Source: Stromatinia cepivora (Eukaryota > Ascomycota > Leotiomycetes > Helotiales > Sclerotiniaceae). Taken from it: a stretch of 64,000 nt of DNA. Where the stretch lies: NCBI GenBank assembly GCA_014898415.1, contig RCTD01000002.1, forward strand, positions 310,001-374,000, given 5' to 3'. Positions 36,060 to 46,621 of the stretch are shown here, one piece after another; the stretch's first letter is position 1; every line of letters starts with the position of its first letter. The translations under genes and the position numbers were made by a program. The notes under the pieces were generated by a model. That model did no database searches. It had not been told where the DNA came from and saw only the letters and a list, made by a program, of their open reading frames with translations.

Positions 36060-36420
36060 TCAAATCGAAAATATATTGAATCCAAACCAAAAGTATACTG
36101 AATTTGAATCGAAAATATATTGAATTCGAATCGAAAATATATCAAATCCGAATCGAAAGTATATTAAATCGAAAATATATCGAATCGAAAATATATTGAA
36201 TCGAAAATATATCAAATCGAAAATATATCGAATCTAAATCGAAAATATATCAAATCCGAATCGAAAATATACCGAATCCAAATCGAAAGTATATCGAATC
36301 CAAATCGAAAATATACTAAATTGAAAGTATACCAAATCGAAAGTATATTGAATCGAAAATATATTTATCGAAATCATCTCGAAATCATATTGAAATCGTA
36401 TCAAAATCGAATTGAAAATG
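36060..36420. repeat. ~13-22-bp minisatellite aatcgaaagtatat(c), first copy
   Basis: Many head-to-tail units of the type gaatccgaatcgaaagtata, with shorter forms. Recurs at 38490-38870, where the plus frame reads repeated ESESKIYRIRIKSI and the minus frame repeated IRYTFDSDSIYFRFG. Confidence 0.8.
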
Positions 36421-36649
36421 GATCGAAAATGAATATATATATAAGGGTTTTTAAATAATATTGAAGAGTTTTCAAAGAAATAAAAATACTAAACTTTATA
36501 AAATAAAGATATAAATATTATAATTTCATTATTGAAGGAATTATTATAGATTTAATTATTGTATAGAATTCTTTATTGAAGTTTCAATTTGGTCGATTAT
36601 TATAAAATTAGAAATAAAGGAATTAGAAGAATTGAAAGGATTTTGATAA

Positions 36650-36870
36650 ATCTATAATGATTTCATGAAAAAATGTATAATACACTATAATGATTTTACA
36701 AAAAAGTATACAATATAATATCAATGATTCTACAAAAAGATATACAATATAATATCAATAGTTCTACAAAAAGGCATATAACATAATATCGATAATTCTA
36801 CAAAAGGACATACAATACAATATCAATGGATCTACAATGATTTCACGAAAAGACATACAATATAATATCG
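36650..36870. repeat. ~34-bp minisatellite cacgaaaag/tacaatataatatc, first copy
   Basis: Units such as gatggttctacgaaaaggta followed by tacaatataatatc. Recurs at 39080-39320. Confidence 0.75.
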
Positions 36871-36957
36871 AATGATATTGATTTTAATTAAATATTTCAA
36901 CTTAAATGATTTCATTTCAAAGGTTTTCGAAAACGAAAGCTTCGGAAAGAAAGACTT

Positions 36958-37149
36958 TATTACAAACCTCAACTACGAAATTAAGGCTAACCAAAAGCGG
37001 GCCGAATTGTATACTAATTTGAAAAGTTTTCATCTATATAAAAGGGAATTCTTTAATACCATTAAAAAGAAAATAATGAAAAGTTTTGATTCTAAATCCG
37101 AATCTATTATTATTCGAATATTAACCGATTCTTTACTATAATTCTTACA
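36958..37149 (+). repeat. Middle LTR of the family-H array
   Basis: 192 bp, TATTACAAACCTCAAC to ATTCTTACA. More RIP-mutated than the third LTR. Its flanks do not form a duplication, as expected for a recombination-derived shared LTR. Confidence 0.88.
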
Positions 37150-39316
37150 ATTTTTTTCATTCACCCTTAAAAACAATTCGTCGGTTAATTTTGGGAATAA
37201 CCTCATTTTTTTGATTCATTCGAATCTTCGAAAAACCTTCGAAATTTATCTTCAAAATATATACAAATTAAGCCTAAAAATAAATCTTCAAAAACCCTTC
37301 AGAATATTATCAAAAAACCTTCGAAAACCCTTCAAAAACCCTTCGAAATTTATCCTCAAAATATATACGAATTTGATTTCGAAACAAACCTTCAAAAATC
37401 CTTCGGAATATTATTAAAAACCTTCGAAAACCTTTCGAAATTTATCTTCAAAATATATATGAATTTGATTTCAAAACGAACCTTCAAAAACCCTTTGGAA
37501 TATTATCGAAAATCTATCAAAAATACTACAAAAAATCTTCAAAACAAGAAAACAAGAAAACAAAAAAAGGAATGAAAAGAATTTATTCGAAAGATATAAA
37601 TATAATATATAAATCGAACTCTATTCTATTTTATAAAATTCGAAAACGAATCTTTAAATTATACAAATCATTCAAACAAAAAAACAAAAAAACGAAAGTA
37701 TATAGAAAACCTTTAGAATTTTATTGGAAAAATAAAGAATTTGAATATAAAAGTTATTGGAAATTGAAAATATTAAAATTAAAGATATTGAAATTGAAGA
37801 TATTGAAATTGAAGATTTTGAAATTGAAATAATAATAATAAAGTTTTTGGTATTATTTTTGAGGAATATAATAAATGGATTTATATATAATAATAATGAT
37901 AATAAAGCCTTTAATATTATCTTTAAAAAGTATAATAAACGGATTTATATATAATAATAATAATGATAAAACTTTTAATATTATTTTTGAAAAATATAAT
38001 AAACGGATTTATATATAATAATAATAAAGTTTTTGATATTATTCTTAAGGAATATAATAAATAAATTTATATATAATATTAACTATATTTCTATTTTCAA
38101 AAACAAAATCCTGATAGAATACTTGAAGTTTTTTCTTTTTAATAGAATACTAGATCTCTTTCAAAAAAAGGGGTAAAGTTAATCTTTATATAATTTTAAA
38201 AAATCATTAATGAAAATTGATTATAAATAATCGGATTTATATCGGAAAGCTAATATATTAATTAAAGACGAAACAGTATTTACTGAAATCATCATTTTTT
38301 TGATACAAATTTAATAGTATTAAAGAATATAATATATTTATATTTCAAAAGAAAAAGAAAAAGCAAATTGAAAACCCTTTTTTTTATTATTTATCAAATC
38401 TATAGGATCATTGAAATTGATGAAAATATTAATCCAAAAAAGGAAATATCAATATTCCTTATTTATTATATTAAAAAGTATATTAATATCAAATCGAAAG
38501 TATACCAAACCCAAATCAAAAGTATACCGAATTTGAATCGAAAGTATACCGAATCCGAATCGAAAATATACCGAATTCGAATCGAAAGTATACCAAATCG
38601 AAAACATATTAAATCGAAAGTATATCAAATCGAAAATATACCAAATTGAAAGTATATTGAATCCGAATCGAAAATATATTGAATCCGAATCGAAAATATA
38701 TCGAATCCGAATCAAAAGTATATCGAATCCGAATCGAAAGTATATCGAATCGAAAGTATATCAAATCGAAAGTATACTAAATCGAAAGTATATCGAATCG
38801 AAAATATATTTATCGAAATTATCTCGAAATTGTATCGAAATTGTACCGAAATCGAATTGAAAGTGAATCGAAAATAAATATATATATAAGGGTTTTTAAA
38901 TGATATTGAAGAGTTTTTAAAGAAATAAGAATGTTGAATTTTATAAAATAAAGATGTAAGTATTATAATTTCATTATTGAAGGAATTATTATAGATTTAG
39001 TTGTTATATGGAGTTCTCTATTAGAGTTTTAGTTCGATTGATTATTATAGAATTAGGAATGAAGGAATTAGAAGAATTGAAAGGATTTCGATGGATTTAT
39101 GATGGTTTCACGAAAAGATATATAATGCAATACGATGATTTTATGAAAAAGTATATAATACAATATCGATGGTTCTATGAAAAGGTATATAATATAATAT
39201 CGATGGTTTTACGAAAAGGCATACAATATAATATCGATGGTTCTACGAAAGGGCATACAATATAATATCGATGGATCTACGATGGTTTCACGAAAAGGTA
39301 TATAATATAATATCGA

Positions 39317-39586
39317 ATGATATTGGTTTTGATTGGATATTTCAATTTAAATAGTTTCATTTCAAAGGTTTTCGAGGATGAAAGCCTCGGAAAGGAGGGC
39401 TCTGTTACGAACCTCAACTACGAAACTAGGGCTAGCCGAAAGCGGGCCGAATTGTACGCTAGTTTGAAGAGTTTTCACCTATATAGAGGGGAATTCTTCA
39501 ATACCATTAGAAAGAAAGTAATGAAAAGTTTTGATTCTAAACCCGAACCTATTGTTATTCGAATATTAACCGATTCTTTGCTATGA
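39317..39586 (+). CDS. ORF spanning the interior/LTR junction of family H
   Basis: 89 codons; the first ~30 (YFNLNSFISKVFEDESLGKE) lie in the interior and the rest in the LTR (LNYETRASRKRAELYASLKS ... RILTDSLL), ending just before the LTR end. The corresponding frame is fully open at 36872-37141, open in the first LTR (34526-34710), and open for most of the solo LTR at 43196-43004 before one frameshift. The product would be basic with no recognised domain. Keeping an open frame in RIP-mutated copies hints at coding, but the frame simply contains few Gln/Trp codons, so chance is possible. Confidence 0.3.
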   Translation: MILVLIGYFNLNSFISKVFEDESLGKEGSVTNLNYETRASRKRAELYASLKSFHLYRGEFFNTIRKKVMKSFDSKPEPIVIRILTDSLL

Positions 39587-39594
39587 TTCTCACA
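39403..39594 (+). repeat. Third LTR of the family-H array
   Basis: 192 bp, TGTTACGAACC to GATTCTCACA. Least mutated copy in the array. Confidence 0.9.
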
Positions 39595-40318
39595 CTTCTA
39601 TAATAAGCTCAATTCAACTTTATATAATCAACTTGCTCAACAATTCAGCTTACCTCATTCCTATCCTGAATTCGTACAAATTATATAATAACTAATTATT
39701 CATTCGATCAATAGTTTTATTCCTAATGAAACTATTAATTCCATTTCCTATATATTACAATATTCTAATTCTTATTCTTAGAATTATCCCGATCTAATAA
39801 ATATATTTGATATCAATCATACCTTAGATACATTCAATTCCAATCTCATTCTAACACCACTACCAAAGGCATCCTCTTAATTTCGATAATTAAAAACTCC
39901 CGAATTCACTTTACAAAAACGAATTCGTTTTTGCAAAGAGAATAAATACATACAATATAGATCCCTATACTATTAAATTCATATTTATTATTTGGATCTA
40001 TATAATAATATATATAATTCATTTGACCCAATTAATCATTCTATATTAACTATTTTGGACAATAACAATAATAATACAGATTCAAAATGAGATAAAGAAA
40101 GAATGGAAAAGGAATTGAAGACTCTAATATACTTGGAAAATATAATCGATAAATATACTTTTTCTAATCGAATAAAGGAAATAATAAATATTACTGAATT
40201 TATACATTTGATCAAATTAATGAATAAAATTAATAATTCATAATTATAATTGTTTTCAGATTCTTTTATATCATTCGTTTAAAATGCTTAAAATAAGCTT
40301 TCATATAAAAGGGGATAG

Positions 40319-40488
40319 TATTATATATATATACAATATGATCGATTCGAGTCTTAATCGGAATACAGCATTCCCTGAATAGACTAAGTGAGCTTTCGGC
40401 CTGTATATATATAATTATATAGTTCTACCTTCGATCTGTAGCTTTTTAATTCTAAAAGATGCTCAAGTTATTCGGCCGTTGTGTCACA
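40319..40488 (+). repeat. 3' LTR of gag-only element G3
   Basis: 170 bp ending in GGCCGTTGTGTCACA. Collinear with 50286-50455. Confidence 0.85.
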
Positions 40489-42336
40489 CTTTTTGACAAT
40501 CTAATCTTCGGTTTGAACTTTTAAAAGAAGATCTTCAAATAAAAGAAAGATCTCTAATTCATTTTTTGATTGTATTTATCGAATTTGATTTGTTATTCTT
40601 TAATTTTAGTTTGCTTGATTAATATTCTTATTAAAGCAAAATTAATTTCGTTCGATTGAGAATATTTTTTGATAGCTTTTTTAGCTAGAAAATCAATGAG
40701 CTTGTTCCCTTTAATTTCTGTATAATCTGGTACCCAATTTAATGATATATTAGCTCCTTTCGCTTATAATAATTCTATAGCTTTTATAACTCTAATTTGA
40801 CAAACCTGATTTAAATTATTTGATAAGAATTTGAATTTATAAAGCCCTATTTGATTATCTGAATAAATTTTGAATTTATCTTTTGGTTTAATTATTGAAT
40901 TAGTGTATTCAATTACCCTTATTATTTCAATTAACTCTTCATTATAGATTAATTGATTTTCTTTAATATTATATTCTTCTTGATAATTTATTTCTTCATT
41001 TAGATTAAGAATAACTAGATCTACTCCTATTCCAATTCCTTTTTCTGTTGAAAATATATTTATATAAATAATCAATGTTTTAATATTTTTATCTTTATTA
41101 GCTAGATTATAAAGCAAAATAGCTTTTTCTTTAAATAAATGATTAATATTTATTCGATAAGGAGATTCTCTTTTCTAAAAAAGGAATTTGAAGTGATTAA
41201 TCTTTTTCAGAGATTAGGGATTGTAGATATCTGATATAGATTCCTTGATCCGATCTAATTGGATTGTTTTAAAAGATTTCCTTCTAGGAATAGGAATGGC
41301 TTCAAAATATTGTCTCTGGGTATCGAGTTTCTTAATTTCAAGATTAATTGAGTGTTTTGGTGAGATCTTTGCTAATCGAAAGGCGTACTGTCTGATACTA
41401 GAATTTAATCTTATTTTGGGAGGGGGTAAAGCTGCTTCCACTTCCATCGGTTCGATTGGGGGTGTTTTGGGTGCTCCTGGGGTCTTTCTGGGTGCTGGGT
41501 TCTGTGGTTTCTGAAGAGAGTCCTTGAACTGGGCTTGTCCCCGCCACCAAACTACTGATCCGTAGTCAGCAATGCTAGTAACACATGCTATATAAAGCTG
41601 TCTTAAAGCGGATGGACTTAATCCTCTCTCTGAGTTAGCTAGTCTAGCCATTCTGTAGAAGGCTGATTTTGCTTGAGTTGTCCTAATTGCTACATGTTGC
41701 TTGAAACTCAGTCCTGGATCGAACCATACTCCTAGCCACCTGACTAGTTTGCTGGGCTGTATTAAGTCTAAGTTGGGTAACTTTATCGGGAAAGATTTGG
41801 ACGTTTTGGAGGTAGTGAAATGCATTAGCTCTGTTTTGGCTAGGTCAAATTGGATAGCCCCTTTAGCACTTAGATTGTATAAGTGTTTTGTAGCTTTCTC
41901 AAGGATCTGAATGTTGGTTTTTAAACTGGATGTGCCTGCTACCAAGGCTATATCGTCGATATAAGAAAAAAATTTAACTGTTCTTGACTGAAATAAGTTT
42001 CTTATATATATCAAAAATAGAATAGGTGAAATAGGGCTTCCTTGAGGAATTCCGGTATTGATCGGTTTGAATACTTCTGATTGACCATCAAATGAGAGTT
42101 TGAGGAGTCTGTTATTAAGGAAGGATGATACCCAGGATATAAGATTGGTTGGAAGGCTTAATTCTTTAAGGATTGCTAGTAGTTGATTTTTCGCTACATG
42201 ATCGAAAGCTCCTTTCACATCTAGAAATAAAGTGGTAGTTTTCTTATGAAGTCTTCGATTGTTTTCGATTTCCGTAGTAAGTAGTAGTGCGGCATCAATA
42301 GCTGACTTTTTCTGCCTTCCTCCAATTTGGCTACCT
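40489..42336 (-). pseudogene. 5'-truncated LINE (Tad1/I-like): reverse transcriptase and RNase H
   Basis: Minus-strand reading starts at ~42336 (QIGGRQKKSAIDAALLL, an RT motif) and runs without a stop to 41214. Landmarks are FLDVKGAFDHV, then GIPQGSPISPILF and the intact catalytic box FSYIDDIALVAG (YIDD at 41963-41952). A second frame (41117-40764) is RNase H: IYINIFSTEKG (catalytic Asp now Asn), YNEELIEI and YSDNQIGLY, continuing to 40650 with WVPDYTEIKGNKLIDFLAKKA. Endonuclease and ORF1 are absent. The RT part is strikingly free of RIP stops, while the RNase H part is AT-rich with several, so mutation is uneven along the element. The 3' end abuts the G3 LTR. Confidence 0.85.
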
Positions 42337-42676
42337 AAAATAGTAATTAGAATATATAATACTAATCCGTAATGGGATTCAAGTATACTACTAAATATTT
42401 AATGTCTCAATGTAGTACAACTCATTGGAAGATAATCAGACAGTTATAATCTAATATCACATATGCTTATTCTTCTAATGGTCCTCTTAGTCAATACTTT
42501 GAACTTTGGCAATGGAATTATGAAAGGATTCATATACAAATGGAAAAATGATCTATTTTTAGCAGGATATACTCTGCTGATTTCATATTACTGAAAGTTT
42601 TATCTTCCTTTATAATTTGGATTTTGATTAACATTCAACTGAGAGGCCATTGAATCACAGCATAGAGCTAATAAAT
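42337..42676. other. Unassigned sequence between the LINE and a solo LTR
   Basis: Moderate composition, no gene. The LINE homology stops at ~42336, consistent with a truncated 5' end. Confidence 0.3.
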
Positions 42677-42681
42677 CTTTT

Positions 42682-42948
42682 TGTCACGGTGTGGAATCAC
42701 GTGACTGATCGGCCCTATCGGATAGAACCAGGAGAGGAGCGATTGCGCCGGTGCGCATGCAAGCTAGGCCCGATCGGGCTAGCTCTCGCGCGAAAAATCT
42801 GAATATCTTCAATTTGGAAGATCCTGTAATGTAGTTCTTCGAGCTACGTCTTAATCCTCAATCTGAATCTATTATTGAATCTGATATAACTTTGCCAAAT
42901 TAGGGCAAAGTTACTAGAACCCTAGCCCCGCCTGCCTGCCCCGTGATA
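42682..42948. mobile_element. Solo LTR, young, GC-rich
   Basis: 267 bp, TGTCACGGTGTGG to CCCCGTGATA, with perfect CTTTT duplications (42677-42681 and 42949-42953). It keeps many CpG and CpA sites (cacgtgactgatcgg, gcgccggtgcgcatgc), so it has escaped RIP. Confidence 0.85.
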
Positions 42949-43003
42949 CTTTTCTCATTTTTTACTATCTCAAAATGAAGGGAATTATTTATTCAAGAAT
43001 ACT

Positions 43004-43196
43004 TGTGAGAATCATAACAAAGAATCGATTAGTTTCGAATAACAATAGATTTGGGTTTAGAATCAAGAAACTTTTCATTACTTTCTTTCTAATGGTATTA
43101 AAGAATTCCCCTCTATATAAATGAAAACTCTTCAAACTAGCGTACAATTCGGCCCGCTTTCGGCTAGCCCTAGTTTCGTAGTTGAGGTTCGTAACA
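43004..43196 (-). mobile_element. Solo LTR of family H
   Basis: 193 bp; plus strand TGTGAGAATCATAAC to GGTTCGTAACA, perfect ATACT duplications (43-bp context: 42999-43003 and 43197-43201). Close to the third LTR of the H array, with one 1-bp length difference. Confidence 0.9.
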
Positions 43197-43460
43197 ATAC
43201 TTGTAAAGTCCCTTTTTTTTCTGAATGGAAATTTAAACACTATTGTTTAAACACTAGATTTATAAGGTAATAGTACAATCACTTTTCTTACTAATCAAAA
43301 TCTATAAGAGCCCAGTAACAATAACATAAAATTAATTAATTAATCCCAAATAATTTACATCATATTCCAATTAAACCAATTCCAAGTCTTTGCAAAGACT
43401 AAGCTTCAATCAAAGAATCTAGATCAATAATGAATGAATCCAAATAAAAAAGAAAATTAT
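43197..43460. other. Sequence 3' of the partial gene, nothing recognised
   Basis: Unremarkable sequence between a solo LTR and the stop of the partial gene at 43461. It may include that gene's 3' untranslated region. Confidence 0.3.
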
Positions 43461-43745
43461 TCAAAGCTCATGCCTTACATCTCTCTCATATAGGGAAATA
43501 TCTATATTGAGATCTGCAATTTCCCAACCCATACCAAAGTTAGATAAATTCACCCAAAATCTATACGCCATCGTACCCCCTCTAATATCCAAGAATACCA
43601 TACCATTCAACGCTGTCCAAATCCCTCTCAATTTTCCAGTGGTATTCGCATTACTATATTCCTTATCATCAACATAGAGAATTTCCTTATTGAAAAAAGC
43701 CACGATCTTAGTTAGTGTGAAAATCCTAACAGGATTACTAAATCA
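43461..43745 (-). pseudogene. 3' part of an unrecognised gene
   Basis: An open frame with protein-like composition, running from about 43745 (after a possible AG acceptor, gatttag) through VRIFTLTKIVAFFNKE to a stop at 43461. It includes GKLRGIWTALNGMVFLDIRG and FWVNLSNFGMGWEIADLNI. No ATG begins it; the frame above it is interrupted, and the upstream sequence turns into AT-rich DNA, so its 5' exons are either lost or further away. I do not recognise the family. The alternating hydrophobic/aromatic pattern suggests a beta-rich fold. It is not itself RIP-mutated. Confidence 0.4.
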
Positions 43746-43825
43746 CTTACTAATATTAAAACCATATTATGATTATAATATATTAATAATATGATTTTAT
43801 ATTATAAAATTATGATATTATCTCA

Positions 43826-44378
43826 GTGCGACGGTTTGCCCCCTCTAGTTCAGCGGCCGCCGCATTAGGCAAGGTGCGCGCACGTGCCAGCCGCCGCTTT
43901 CAACATCTATAAAAGGTCGTACTCTTCTCTCCTCAACCATCTTCTTCCTCAACTCTCTCCTACCATCCCTCTCTCGGTCGCCTGATCTCGTCATACACCA
44001 TCGACCCCTTTACTGAGATCCACTCAGTATGCCTCATCACAGCTGAAGTACGGCCGGTTTGAAGTCAAACCCCTCGATCTTCCTCGATCTGCTACCCTGG
44101 AATCGATGCTTATGACTATTGCAATGGCGATCACTCCTCTAGATGGCATCACAGTGCCCGAGATACGAGCCTGAGCCCAAATCACTGCCCTCGCCTCCCT
44201 TGCCTCCCTCGCCTTACTGCTACATTATCTCGATCATCACAGTAATATCTTCTCGGTGACCACGATAGGGAGACTTACCCTTGGCATCATCTCTATACGA
44301 TATGATCTGGCTAATAGAAAAAATGCCTCACGATGAAGTAGCCAGCTTCCATCTGATTGCAATATTACATTATATATT
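43826..44378 (+). other. GC-rich island with promoter-like architecture
   Basis: GC-rich sequence (gcggccgccgcattagg, gtgcgcgcacgtgcc) with a TATA-like catctataaaagg at ~43909-43921, followed by a pyrimidine-rich leader (cttctctcctcaacc). No frame longer than ~40 codons follows. This is the layout of a fungal core promoter or of an LTR U3-R junction; the ends could not be paired. It is cut at 44387 by the hAT element and resumes at 46857. Confidence 0.4.
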
Positions 44379-45066
44379 GGTGTAAATAGGCTGCGCAACG
44401 GGTACCCGCGGGACGGATAATGACCTTGATAGATAATCTATAAGTATTTATTAGGTAGGGCGGGTAATTCAAAATCTGAATAGGTAATCTATAGATTATT
44501 TGTAGATAATCTATAGATTATTTATATATCTATAAATTATCTATTTATTTATAAATAAATGAATAATTTATAAATATATAGGTAATCCGCAAATTATCTA
44601 TAAATTATCTGTAAATAATCTGTAAATGTTTGTTAGTTCATTATTATCAGCATTATTTTATTATCAATTTCAATTATCATTTCAATTATTATTTTATTAT
44701 TATGATTCTGAATTATATTTATAATCTATTATTATATTATAATTAAGAAAAACATTGATTATCTATGAAACCCTTTCTCCCCTTTAAATTAATGATAATA
44801 TAGAGGTTATAAAAGATGAAGAATATCAATTACTATTTCTTATTCAATTATATAAAAGAATACAACAAAGTCAGTATAGAAACTTTAGAAATAGTTAAAA
44901 AAGAGAATAGAGAATGATCAAAATTTATCAAAATAAATATAAATATTATATATAAATAATTGATATATTATATGAATATTATAATTTTATATTAATCTTT
45001 ATATTAACTACAAAACATCATAAAAGAGTTACAAATAATCTGTAAATAATCTATGGATATATAGAT

Positions 45067-45216
45067 TGTGACGAACCCAACGAGCGTTTAGAGATCAACC
45101 TTAGAATTAAAAGCTATAGAGCTAAAGAGAGTGTGCTACGAAGCTATATATATGATCAACTCGAAGTTTAGTATTGTACTAATCCGATCGGATGCGATTA
45201 TGTGTATTTTATGATA
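45067..45216 (-). repeat. 3' LTR of element F
   Basis: 150 bp; plus strand TGTGACGAACCC to TTTTATGATA. Confidence 0.85.
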
Positions 45217-45849
45217 TTATTCCTTCTTTCTGAAAAATTCGCTTCGAATTTATTTTAAACGAATAATTTAAGTATAAAATGATTATTAATCTTCTTTTAA
45301 TAAAAATTCCTGATGTATGGATTACATTATAGTCAATGAATATGTATTTATTATATTATATGCTTCCTTTAAGTGATCTTCAAAATATCGATTATTGATT
45401 ATCTCTTCTAGATCCTTATTATCATTGTTTTCGGATTCAATAATCAATATAATAACCGGAATAGGCTCTTATCGATTTCGGATTTTTTGATATAGGTTTA
45501 GTGGACAAACTTGTATTTAATGGGAGATACTTTTATATTGTATATATTTATTTTGCTTGTATAAGAGAATTCTTTCAGAAGGGGAAAATTCGGGTATTTG
45601 TATACAGGGTAGAATCAAGGTACGATCGGGTTTGTCCGATTGGGTATCAAAAGGATTAAAAATATTAATAATATTAAGGTTGTTAATGTTTATTGAATTG
45701 TAATTCTGAGAGTGGAATGGATTTTATAATATATATAAGGTTTTAGGTTTATTAAAGTGGGATGATATAAGAAATTTATTTGTTATACAAATAATTAATT
45801 ATTATATAATTTGAATAAAATTGGAATAAAAATAAAGAAAAGAAAGTTG

Positions 45850-46300
45850 TTGAAAAAGATAATTTCTAAGAGTAATATTGAATTTATTACGAAAGATTGA
45901 GATTTTATTCGAATCAAATCAATTCTGATTTTTGGCTTTGTAAAAGATCCTTTCGAATTTTGTAATATAGGTATATAAAAAATCGGTTCCTTGTTTGAGA
46001 GTGAATAGCTTATTTTTGGTTTTTTGAATTTTATTTGGATTGTTATAAATATGTATGAGTTGATCTAGGATTGTTGTATGATCTAAGGGAACGTTTTGAT
46101 CAAGAGAAGAAAGTTGAGGTAGTACCTTTGAGAGCTACCACTGAACTTTTCAGGATCAGGGAGAGAGGGTTTCGGACGAAAAGGAGTATGAACAGCAGGA
46201 GTGCGTTTGAGAATCAGGGAGCGTAGAAACGAAATTTCATTTTGCTGACGAGTCACTTTGTTACGAAGTTCTGTAATTGTGAGGTTTATCGAATTGTAAT
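45850..46300 (-). pseudogene. Gag fragment of element F
   Basis: The minus-strand reading gives LTITELRNKVTRQQNEISFL (a coiled-coil-like stretch), then KPSLPDPEKFSGSS, the conserved Gag motif also present in G1 as KPYLPDPEKF, then, after an apparent deletion and frameshifts, stretches collinear with G gag to ~45880. No protease or zinc knuckle is seen. Confidence 0.65.
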
Positions 46301-46471
46301 CTATAGTTTAGAAATTAAAGGTAAGAAAAAAGACAACATTTTCGAATAATATCAAAAAAATCTATATGTAAATGAAAGAATATGAGCAATATACCTAAAT
46401 AGGAATAAGTGGAGTGTGCATGAACATATACAGATATTATTCCATTTCTTATCTGAAAAAGCTTTTAATAA

Positions 46472-46621
46472 TATAACGAACCCAACGAGCATTTAAAGAT
46501 TAACCTTAGAATTAAAAGCTATAGAGCTAAAAAGAATATACTACAAAGCTATATATATGATCGGCTTGAAGCTTAGTACTGTACTAGCCCGATCGGACGC
46601 GATCACGTGTATCTCGTGACA
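46472..46621 (-). repeat. 5' LTR of element F
   Basis: 150 bp; plus strand TATAACGAACCC to CTCGTGACA. It retains cgatcggacgcgatcacg, so it is less mutated at this end. Confidence 0.85.

Larger units (their letters stand above)
34526..39594 (+). mobile_element. Family-H element: tandem array of three LTRs and two internal regions, no pol
   Basis: LTR (34526-34717), interior 1, LTR (36958-37149), interior 2, LTR (39403-39594), with perfect outer duplications CTTCT (34521-34525 and 39595-39599). The middle LTR has no duplication of its own. The two interiors (about 2.2 kb each) are collinear. There is no gag, protease, integrase or RT sequence; the interior is made of five kinds of tandem repeat. 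A purine tract ggaaaggagggctc precedes the last LTR. This is a LARD-like non-autonomous element whose tandem form most likely arose by unequal LTR-LTR recombination. Confidence 0.88.
34144..40488 (+). mobile_element. Gag-only LTR element G3 (plus strand), split by family H
   Basis: Left internal part 34144-34525 matches G1 from ~49115. It resumes at 39595-40318 after the H insertion, and its 3' LTR is 40319-40488. The 5' LTR and first ~350 bp are missing, replaced by G2. Gag sequence in the sense strand matches G1, with RIP-type stops. Bases following the LTR (CTTTT, 40489-40493) would be its target duplication, but the left partner is not present. Confidence 0.75.
45067..46621 (-). mobile_element. 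Gag-only LTR element F
   Basis: 1555 bp with two 150-bp LTRs and perfect TAGAT duplications (45062-45066 and 46622-46626). The 1255-bp interior carries a gag fragment on the minus strand and no pol. The leader after the minus-strand 5' LTR (ttattaaaagctttttcag) matches the start of family G interiors, although the LTRs are clearly different. Confidence 0.85.

Noticed and set aside
38449..38715. 88-codon protein-coding gene on the minus strand (and 38368-38860 on plus)
   Set aside because: Both strands are open because the sequence is a short-period minisatellite poor in stop triplets; no independent evidence of coding.
36060..38870. CRISPR-like or telomeric repeat array
   Set aside because: Units are contiguous without spacers and differ in length, and the blocks are parts of a duplicated LTR element; not TTAGGG-type.
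40319..40493. 40319-40488 as a solo LTR with CTTTT duplication
   Set aside because: The sequence to its left (39595-40318) is family-G interior, so it is the 3' LTR of G3; the CTTTT on the right has no partner on the left.
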